A stretch of DNA of 64,000 nucleotides from Akanthomyces muscarius (lineage: Eukaryota > Ascomycota > Sordariomycetes > Hypocreales > Cordycipitaceae), in the NCBI RefSeq assembly GCF_028009165.1, contig NC_079245.1, forward strand, positions 2,356,001 to 2,420,000, written 5' to 3'. Each line of letters opens with the position of its first letter. Position 1 is the stretch's first letter. Below, one piece after another: positions 12,001-19,604 of the stretch. The translations under genes were made by a program, and so were the position numbers. The notes under the pieces were generated by a model. That model was not told the origin of the DNA, ran no database searches, and saw nothing but the letters and a program-made list of their open reading frames with translations.

Positions 12001-13054
12001 GCGGAAGGCCGATGCGGACCACCGGGTCGGCGCCGGTGAGTGGGGCGCCGCACGACACCACGGTCGCCTCTGTGGGGCCGTACGTGTTCCATACCGAGTC
12101 CACGGCGCCGGCGAGCCTGCTGGCCAATTCAGGCGAGCACGCCTCGCCGCCGAGGATCAGAAGACGAAGTCCTGAAAGAGCTTCCGTCGGCCACAGCGCC
12201 GCGAGCGTGGGCACCGTGGACACGACTGAAATGTTTTGGGCCGAGAGAAAGGTGCCGAGCTCCGCGCCAGCCTTGACCAGCGCACGGGCGGCCGGAACGA
12301 GACAGGCGCCATGGCGCCACGCAAGCCACATTTCCTCGCAGGAGGCGTCAAAGGCGACGGATAACCCGGCAAGGACGCGATCTCCGGGGGCTAGGGGCTT
12401 TTTGGGGAGAAACAGATGGGCCTCGGCGTCGACAAAGGCAGCGGCGCTACGGTGCGTGACGGCGACGCCTTTTGGCTTACCGGTCGAGCCGGATGTGAAG
12501 ATGATCCAGGCGTCATTGTCTGGGGAAGGGGCTTTTTCCAATGTTGCGCTTCTGACAATGGGCTTTGTATCTTGCAGTGTGATGGTATTGTTATCGGTAA
12601 TGACAGCGCAGACGCCAGCCTCGGAGAAGACGAGCTCGGCACGCTCGTCCGGGTCGTCGACGTCCACAGGGACGTAGGCAGCTCCGGCCTTGAGAATGGC
12701 CAGGATGCCAATGTATAGCTCTGATGTGCCAGAGGTGACACGGATACCAACCCTATCGCCAAGGCCGAGGCCAGCTTCGCATAAACGGCCAGCAAGTGCG
12801 TCGACAGCCTTGGTCAGCTCAATATATGTCAGGCGAGTCGAGCCATTGTCGAGTGCGAGTGCTTTTGGGTGCGCATTGGTGGAAGCGGTAAAGATGTCGA
12901 TGAGTGTCCTCTCGGGGGCCGCCTCCTCGTATGGGTACAGGGCATAATCATTTGAAGACAGAGTGGTGCATGACGGGGAGGAGGATATAGAGAGAGTGGA
13001 AGAAGCTGACAGCGGAGTCATGGAACACTGCGGTTCTTTCTTGTCTTCAGTCAT
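9008..13054 (-). CDS. epsilon-poly-L-lysine synthetase-like NRPS (A-T-transmembrane-hexapeptide)
   Basis: A single-exon, 1348-aa membrane NRPS. Adenylation domain about residues 45-520: A3 TSGSTGKPKG (187-196), A5 NTYGPTEA, A7 YCSGD, A8 GRNDEQIKLGGRRIE, A10 catalytic lysine K513. Carrier domain about 540-605 with DLGGTS (phosphopantetheine serine S567). Then six hydrophobic segments in three pairs (about 622-647/670-695, 861-885/901-928, 1113-1135/1140-1168) separate three soluble domains (about 700-835, 975-1100, 1200-1330) with hexapeptide-repeat character. There is no condensation or thioesterase domain. This is the layout and nearly the length (about 1319 aa) of Streptomyces Pls, which polymerises L-lysine through its epsilon-amine; a fungal counterpart has been reported from Epichloe. 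The start gives an N-terminus rich in Ser/Thr; M12 is an alternative. An AATAAA lies about 15 nt past the stop. Family assignment is strong; the lysine substrate is inferred. Confidence 0.88.
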   Translation of the reverse strand: MTEDKKEPQCSMTPLSASSTLSISSSPSCTTLSSNDYALYPYEEAAPERTLIDIFTASTNAHPKALALDNGSTRLTYIELTKAVDALAGRLCEAGLGLGDRVGIRVTSGTSELYIGILAILKAGAAYVPVDVDDPDERAELVFSEAGVCAVITDNNTITLQDTKPIVRSATLEKAPSPDNDAWIIFTSGSTGKPKGVAVTHRSAAAFVDAEAHLFLPKKPLAPGDRVLAGLSVAFDASCEEMWLAWRHGACLVPAARALVKAGAELGTFLSAQNISVVSTVPTLAALWPTEALSGLRLLILGGEACSPELASRLAGAVDSVWNTYGPTEATVVSCGAPLTGADPVVRIGLPLAGWRLAVVGADGHPVRWGEEGELVIGGVGMARYLDVEKDKVKFTPSPAFGGERAYCSGDLVRAEKDGLLFVGRNDEQIKLGGRRIELGEIDAAMMTLPGVKGAASAIRRTDTGNQVLVGYVVRDSNVAATSDRSILKRVLPPTLIPMLVAVDIIPVRTSGKVDRKALPWPPPESSSSTAAMSGGTMAWVAGQWRAVLGAAGATPESNFFDLGGTSLAAAQLVSQLRQKCHTLSVADVYEHPTLTAMTDRIDALLGTSIVEREVKLSPRWVIFIQSVVLAAVFLLEGLRLVAPLLLSKKIFQAVLKRPGESWWATEHDLPWAVVAVLWAVLMTMPGRLLTAVVTVRPLTWGIRPGEYRRAGLTHLRLWAADRFVGVARLGAVAGTNWARYYARLMGCHVGRDVQLHALAPSTGLASFGDGAAIEPEVDVAGYWIDGDVVRVGSVTVGEGARVGARSMLMPNSVVEAYATVDPGLSVQGVVKSPLPPSASSSDQGSSHDGSFRPTKGGFRMGLLYTTALLLLDLLPVLMFAPIWGLMPILVKDYTNFTQLSIGIIAMTAPGTVVGILLYTTAVVVIVRLANRAIHPGSHSWNSKTAFCAWLIHFLMMDIRMIMFPIFASLFTPVWLRLLGAKIGRNVESSTVVPIPSLLTVSDNAFLADDVLIAPFELSGGRIHLGPVTVGNKTFLGNSAIVDPGINVPDNSLIGVLGSAPGGLGEKQMQEGTSWLGRPPIPLPRKVDSNIDHSLTFAPPKKLVLARALIESCRAIPLLLSGFIPSMASLGALWIMWHFGVGFAILAAGGLLVGSAFLAAAICIAAKWIVTPNVKAGSTHPLWSSFVWRNELADSFLQAMALPLMVRFFYGTPVLAMFFRALGAKIGHGTWIESHLLPEADLCRVGDGATINRGSLLQTHLFHDRLMRLDEVELCNGATLGPLTASLPGTVIGAGTTVYPVSLVMRGEHLPGSTRWRGNPVRPWSEGGDEKKIGKSSRSSSWDSPSPV

Positions 13055-16000
13055 GGCTGCGAAGTCAAGAGCGAGTGTAGATGAAGAGGAACCAAGATGC
13101 TGGAGACGGTTGAGACAAAGCCGCTAGCTTGAGGAACAATAGAAATATAGAAAAAGATTCCCGCCGCTAAGGGCGTAAGTGTGGGAAAGAGTATATACCG
13201 AATTGCAAAGTGTCTGGTTCTCTAGCTTCGTCTTGTCTTTGATGGCCCAGGGTCACATATATATATGACGCCGATTCGCAAACCGTCTTCAAGAGGATTC
13301 TCAGCCGTCCCGGCGCCGAAGTGGGAATGTGTTCCAGCCCATGGCCTCATCCTGTCTCACACGAGCTGAGCTGTTGCTGCGTCTGCTTGTTTAAATTGAA
13401 TAAATTAATTAAAAAATATTCCCTTGTACCTGTCGGTATGATTTTGCAGCGAGCTGCTTTTTTTTTAGCGGACACGCCATGTCAACAACCTGCCGGACAG
13501 AGACCTAAGCGGGTGGCGTGCCAAGGGGCCGATGCTAAGCTCGGCCAATTCCTGTGCGTGAGAGCAACATGATGGCTTGTCCCGTGTCGTCTTATTGGTG
13601 GCTTCGGTAGCACGTATTGATGACCAGCACCTGCTGCATAGGTCTTTGCGGCACGGCGGATTGGTACCTGGTCTCAGGCGGCCGGACGCCACACTGGAGT
13701 TGACAACGGGATTGGGGTCTGTGACCTGTTAGAGTAGATCGAGCGAGCGGACGAATGCTGTTTTGCGTTTGGCCACATGTCACTGGTAGTGTGCCGCTCC
13801 ATCCCCCAGGCACACAAGCGTAGACGGCAGTGCGGACACAATGCACCGCAGTATCCATTCACTTGCAATGAGACGTTTTCAGCAGTGATGTAAAACTTTA
13901 GCATTACCCTACCTTGGAATAGCCTTGGCTTCTTGCTTCGAGTGGGGATTGCAAAGGGTGTCCAATGGAGCAGCGGCTATATCGGCACCGTTGACGTTAC
14001 CCGTGGTACGCACATGTATTATTTTGGTTTTGGTTTGTTTTCCCCTTGCCATAGATCGGCAGCCGCGTCATCTTGTTGAATTACGCTCGATTCAATTGAG
14101 CAGTTTGGCAGCTCCATGTCAGGAAAAAAAAAAGCTTTCGAAACTCCATCTTCGCCACGTAGGATGTCTCTTGTTCGGTCGAGCGAAGATTGCTCAGCTC
14201 TGACAGGTGTTAAGAGCGCAGCCCTAGTCCGACTGTGGCGGTTTGTGGCGGCACCTAGAAGTGATCTTAGATGCCCCAAGATGGAGTCCTGACACCATCG
14301 ATCCAATCACTGCCGGCGCGGGTGGGAGCTGAAGTCTCTTGGCATCATCTAGCAGATTCCTGAGCCCGGTTTGTTACGATGACTTGTTGATTAGGTTTTT
14401 GTGCTTTCAGCCCTGGGCTGCGCTGGCGCAACGCCTTCTTCACGGTTATCGAGGAGTCAGCAGCCCTCACCGAAGCCACAGGTTGGTGTCGCGATCCTTT
14501 TACAAATAACGTGCTGTAATACAAGTAGTGTGCGTTGGACAAGAATGAGAGCGGCTTAATAAACGACGCCAAGGTTTTGCAGTGGGTGCTAAATTTAGCC
14601 ACAGGCCCCAATCCCCGACAGTGCACTATACATTAATACTACACGCCACGGGAACAAAAGTTCATACCCGTTGCATGAGAGCTGACCACAGTCGTTGGAA
14701 AGGGACACAAGAGACGAAGCACGACATTGACGGCCATTGCTCGCGGGTTCATCGGAGAGCAACTCTTCTCACAGAGCTGACGCACGCAGGCTCCGTGCTC
14801 ATGTTATGCTTGTCGAGGCCCCTGCCCTCTGGGGCCCGACACAAAGACGGATCTACGATGCCGTGGGCCACGCTAGGGCCGCGAGCGGAGCTTCTAATTG
14901 ACCTGGAGCGCAGGGACCCGTGTGACAAAATCGGAATGCTCAAGAGGACAGCTGTGTCCGCTCGTGGAGGTGGAGTGTTCCTCGGCGGGATCGGGGGCAT
15001 GCTGACCAAGGTGTAAACAGCGGCGAGTCGATTTCGCGGACCCAGTGCCGTCACGGCGCACCCAAGTGCCGAACAATAGCGGCAGGAGAGGGATCGGCGA
15101 GGGGTAGAGTTGACGGCAAAGCGGCACATCAAGCCCCGAATCTCTCTCATTTGGCTACCGTGTTAGCCTCCAGCACTGGCATCGTAACCTTACTCATTCA
15201 AGAAGTATTGCGTCGCTGGCGCCCAGTTAGCATATTAGCTTTCTCGCCCCCATGCTTCTCACGCCATCTTGGGCCGGCGTTAGCTTAATTTGGTGCCAAG
15301 TCTTTGGGGGCTGGTGAGAATCTCTCTGGTGTGCCTCCGTCCCTCCCGTTTTACCCCATCACCAAACACACTTTGACGATGAACATCCTTCTTTGGTCAG
15401 ACCGGTGGGAGAGGAGAATTTTTCATGGTCAGCCGCCACCGAAAGACCGTTGAGAATGTGGAATCGACTCCATGTTGAGTCCTGAGAGGATTTTTCTTGC
15501 TTTCTTTTCTTCTTCTTCATGCATCACACGGTGTCGTGGTGGCAAGAGGGCGCCGCCTGCATGCTGATTCCCAACGAAAAAAACACGACAAGCCCCCGGA
15601 CTCCCGGAGTAACGGCGATGCTCTCTGGCTCTGCTGGCGTAAAAGGCTCCTTCCCCTTCCCCTCCCTTTGAGGCTTGCGCGCTCTCTCTCTCTCTGTGCC
15701 CAGTCGCCTTGATTCCCACGGCTTCGTGCTGCCGAGACCACTTTTATTCGTCGGCCCTCGTCGCATCGACCCTGTCACGCCTTCAAAGGCGAAGCTAGAC
15801 CTGGCGGCGGCGTCCGGTTATGACGGCTTCTTCGGAGCGTGCGATCACGCCGAGGGGGAGGAACCAAGCCAAAGGGCTTGGTGGCGTTATTTAGGCTCGG
15901 TGCTTTGGTGCTCGTTTCGCGGGGTTGCGGGACTCGGGAAGAAACATGCCTGAGAAAAGTGGCGGCAGTCGCAGCAGATTGGAATTGTCCAGTCTGGATG

Positions 16001-16688
16001 AAGTTGAAGCAGGAATGACGCTCTTTCCGTCGCAGCGAGCTTTGGTTTCTTAATATGAACTCTACGATGAACGTTGGCAGGCAGGGTAGCAGTGCTCCCT
16101 GTCGCCTTCTGAGACGCGACTCTGCTGCGCCACGACCGTGCCGTCGTCACCCTCGTTTCGTAGGATTGCCAGCAGGCTGGTCCTACCAGTCGGAGTGCAA
16201 GAAAAGGACATTGCGCCCGCAGAATTCCGTAGTATTCTTGTGTCTTGCGCCCGCAGTCTGCTTGTCTCAATACAAAACTCCCACCGTAACTCGCAGAATG
16301 AGTCCCTTTTCCCATCCCTCCTGCTTCTGCATCTGCATCGCCAACACTCTGCCTCGCAGCGCTGTCTTTGGCATCAATATTCGACACTGCTGCAGCCAGC
16401 TGAGTGCTAGCTGAAAAAGCTTATATTAGTTACCTGCACATCGTGCGGACACCCTGCAGCAGCTTGCAGCCGTGTGCCAGCCGTGCCTGTCAGACCGCTC
16501 TGTGGTTGGTGCTTCTTTCTGCACCGTCATACCCATCATCGTACTAGTGCCGCAATAAATCGTCAATCCTGACAGTGGCGGCGTGAACATAACGCGCCCA
16601 CAACACTCGAGAACAGGTCATCTCCCAGCTCACGGGGGTGTGGCGTGCTAGCATACCACCGCAAGTAACGTTGATTGCCTTGGCCGTC
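13055..16688. other. 3.6-kb gene-free region
   Basis: The left end is the promoter of the synthetase gene. In the rest I see no credible gene: the open frames (the largest is 166 codons, at 15887-16387 on the minus strand) overlap on opposite strands and show no domain, repeat or splice support. No terminal repeats or tRNA were noticed. Confidence 0.45.
13191..13199 (-). promoter_or_regulatory. TATA-like element of the synthetase gene
   Basis: On the minus strand the sequence reads GGTATATAC about 137 bases before the start codon. A second alternating AT run lies further up (about 13254-13266). The call rests on motif and position only. Confidence 0.35.
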
Positions 16689-18074
16689 ATGGTGAGCACC
16701 TTCCTCCGTCTCCATCATCTGCAAGCCACAAAAAGAAAAAAAAAGCTGCAATGAGACATGCATGCGCCTGAAAGGTGCAGCGGAAGCTCACAAGCGTTTT
16801 ATTCCAGGTGTCTGCCCTTGCCTCGTTGACTACCTTTGGCTGGGTCACGTCGCTCTCTCTGGTACTGCTCGTCATGGCCCATTTCATCGGCTCCGGAGCG
16901 GCCGCCGATCGCCCAGGAGCTTTTGTCTGGCGCGCCGCCGGCGATGATCCTGATCTGTCCAAGGCGGTCGGCGAGCTGCTCGAGTCGTCTGCTCGCAACT
17001 TTACAGTCAAGTATGTCGCGTCAGAGGACATAACTCCTTCCAGTCTGCAGACTGTCCAGCTCTTTGCCTTTCCCGGCGGTCCCGGTATGTTACTCAGGTT
17101 TTCTCTCGCGATCTCGTCGGTGCTCAGTATTGTTTGCTTCTTCTGCTCCTACCAGTGCACCTCCACACCTTGCAAATCACGATACCCGCGTGATGCTTAT
17201 GCAAATGGCAACTTTGTTCGGGATCAAGGACCACTTCGCCAAGAAGTGGCGCCGAGGATCGTTCCCGCACCTGAAACTCATTTCCACGTATTGCCGCGAT
17301 GACGTTGCCCATCGCCTGTTCTCGATACTAACTGGCCCCGTATTTTGCAGATGTGGACGACGCGTGGGCAGAACTCGAGCCCGTGGCGGATTACATACGT
17401 GATTTTGTCGCCAATGGTGGCCACTACCTCGGTTTTTGTCTTGGCGCATACATGGCTGGCGACTCGCCGGGCCTTGCCCTGCTGCCTGGGGACACCGAGA
17501 TAAGTGCCGAGAGCGACGAGAAGGACGCGCAAGTCAAGGACGACAGGGATACGGTGATTCAGGTCAACTGGGCATTCAGTTCCGGAGCGAATGCCGGTCA
17601 AACGGCAATGAACCGCTGGATTTACTTCCAGGAAGGAAGTCTTGTCAAGAACTTTGTCGAGAACTGTACCAACCATGTGCTTGCGCGGTACTCCACGACG
17701 GGCCACGTTGCTGCGACACTGAACAAGTACGGCAAGGGATGGGTTGGCACAACCGGGCCTCATCCAGAGGCGAATCAACTCTGGTGTAAGTCTTCATGCG
17801 AACTTGCACTCTTGCTGCCATTCTCAGCAACGCTAATGGTGATGTAGTTAATTCCATGAAGCTCAAGGCACCCAATGGCTTTCAGTTCGAGATTGGCCAT
17901 GACCTGATTGAAGCCACCATGAGCGGCGGCAAGAACGTCAAGAGGATGCCCTTCGCTGGGCAGACCAATGGAAATGGGACCATTGGAAACGGGGCCAATG
18001 GAAATGGAACGAAGTTTGTGCCAAGTGCCGGCAACAAGTTGAGAAATCCAATTGGCCGTCTCTTTCGCAAATAA
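16689..18074 (+). CDS. secreted class-I glutamine-amidotransferase-like protein (BPL_N family)
   Basis: About 313 aa. Coding parts are 16808-17084, 17351-17785 and 17848-18074. The core is a class-I amidotransferase-like fold of the biotin-protein-ligase N-terminal (BPL_N) type: FPGGP, then the nucleophile elbow GFCLGAYMAG (Cys about 123) and GKGWVGTTGPHPEA with the histidine. A 22-residue Asn/Gly-rich stretch (NGNGT-like) precedes a basic tail. The start is uncertain. I prefer ATG at 16689 followed at once by a GTGAGC donor, spliced to GTGTCTGCC at 16808, because this gives a hydrophobic leader; the first in-frame ATG without splicing is at 16874 and lacks one. Intron 2 (17085-17350) is long at 266 nt. 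Stand-alone fungal members are common; substrate and reaction are not established. Confidence 0.75.
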
Positions 18075-18832
18075 GCTTTTTGGTCTCGTTTTCTTGGTCT
18101 TCTTTTGTTCCTTTTTTCTGCAAGGATCATGATGCGACGCATTGGCGGCTGCGGTTTTCGATTCGACGAAAATACGATGTGATGCATTGGCGGCTACTGT
18201 TTGTGTCTGACGAAAATATCATGCTATTTCCATTATCAGTGCTTGGATTGCGGGCTACGCTAAGACCTATACATAAAGGTCAGGGCTTCGAACAGATTGA
18301 ATACATTGCCCAGACTTACATTTGTCTAGACCGCTGCGTGCGAGGCGGTCCGCGCTACTTGCCCCGACTACAGGACAATAAACTTATGCCATACTATTGA
18401 AATTGCCCATCAGGTTATCTCAAGACGTCTTATACCCCGTACAATACTGTCAACGGGAAACTGAGCCTTGGTCGCTGGCACGCTACCCTGCATTCGTCGT
18501 GATGAATGATAAAACGCCCGCTGTGCCAAAAAAATCATTACCGAGGGGACAAGAGAATACGACGAGTCAATACCTGTTTAAAGTTCAATCAGAATATGGA
18601 TAATTGTCTTGGTGTACGCATCGAGACACTACATGCAACGGCAGGAGAGGCACAAACACGCCATAGTCTCGTGACAGATATCGCCACATCCCACCCCTCA
18701 CTTGACAGAGCTGCTACACGACTACTGTATACGCATTTAGGCCAAGACTACAAGAAGAATGCACTTCTAACCAATTCATCACACAAAAAACACATTGAAA
18801 CACAAAATTCCCGACAGCTCAAGATTTTCAAC
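18075..18832. other. intergenic region
   Basis: No gene is visible. It contains the 3' end of the amidotransferase-like gene and the leader of the next gene. Two imperfect direct copies of a roughly 50-base segment around GATGCATTGGCGGCT occur at about 18131-18230. Confidence 0.45.
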
Positions 18833-19156
18833 ATGTCCGAGACGCAGCACACCAGTCTCCCGGTCCGCTCTACCCAAGGTACGCAAACGCAGCCCGACTT
18901 GGCACCAATCAACCGAAACCGAACCTGCACCAAAACGCCCAAAGCTAATCAGAAAAAAGAACCAGATCCCAGCAAGACCGACACGCAAGGTGCAAAACAC
19001 GCAGCGGCCGCGTCCCCGCGGGCGACGACAACGTCCTGGACCCCAAACTTTGAGCGCCGGCAGAGCTGGAGCGCGCAGGACCGCAAGCACGAGCTGCAGA
19101 TGGCCGCCGTCGACGACGTCCGGACCGGTCCGGGCTTTACCGAGCGGTCTTCCTAG
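18833..19156 (+). CDS. small conserved fungal protein, function unknown
   Basis: Unspliced, the frame encodes 107 aa. An internal segment 18879-19004 (126 nt) begins GTACGC, ends GCAG, contains no stop and is a multiple of three, so splicing gives a 65-aa protein joining RSTQ to AAASPRATT. I favour the spliced form: it resembles, as I remember them, the small fungal proteins with an SPRATT-like segment followed by a motif of the FERRQSW..ED.KHELQ..GFTE type. The C-terminal half is hydrophilic and charged and ends in GPGFTERSS. There is no membrane segment or signal peptide. The function is unknown; the family name and conservation are from memory. Confidence 0.65.
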   Translation: MSETQHTSLPVRSTQGTQTQPDLAPINRNRTCTKTPKANQKKEPDPSKTDTQGAKHAAAASPRATTTSWTPNFERRQSWSAQDRKHELQMAAVDDVRTGPGFTERSS

Positions 19157-19604
19157 ATAAACGAAAAAACCAATCTTCAAGTAAAGTACACGATCCAGCC
19201 CGAAAGAAAACGGCAAAGAACACGACAAGGAACCTGCCTGCAAAACAACCAAAACCTATAGCACTACATTTCAATGGGAGAAAGCATGACCTCGAGGAAA
19301 TCATCAATACAAGACGAAGCACACGACTCAACAGGACTGACTCAACAGGACATAATAGCTACGAAGAAAAAAACTTAAAGAAAAGAAAAAAAAATCAAAT
19401 TGTCAAAAAGAATGCTAGTTTGTTCCGATCTGTTGTAAACCTAATCCTATTTACACCAGTGTACATAATCCATTGCACACTATAATCAAGAAGAAGAAGA
19501 AAACGCCGGATCCATGTCTGTGGTGGTGTATATCCATGCGTACGCCATGTTGAAAAAGCAATAAGAAAAGAACCAAACAAAACGATGCGGCAAAAAATGT
19601 GCCG
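19157..19604. other. convergent 3' region
   Basis: AT-rich sequence between the stop codons of the small protein (+) and the repeat protein (-), with A-rich tracts around 19366-19400. No coding signal is seen. Confidence 0.5.

Noticed and set aside
9350..12677. Several 140-255 codon plus-strand frames opposite the synthetase.
   Set aside because: All are Arg/Ala/Pro-rich shadows of the 1348-aa coding strand without start context or domains.
9008..13054. Reading the synthetase as a truncated NRPS because condensation and thioesterase domains are absent.
   Set aside because: The absence of these domains, together with the six helices and three soluble domains, is the normal layout of Pls-type enzymes.
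15887..16387. A 166-codon minus-strand frame in the gene-free region.
   Set aside because: No recognisable domain, repeats or conserved pattern, and plus-strand frames overlap it; not enough to call a gene.
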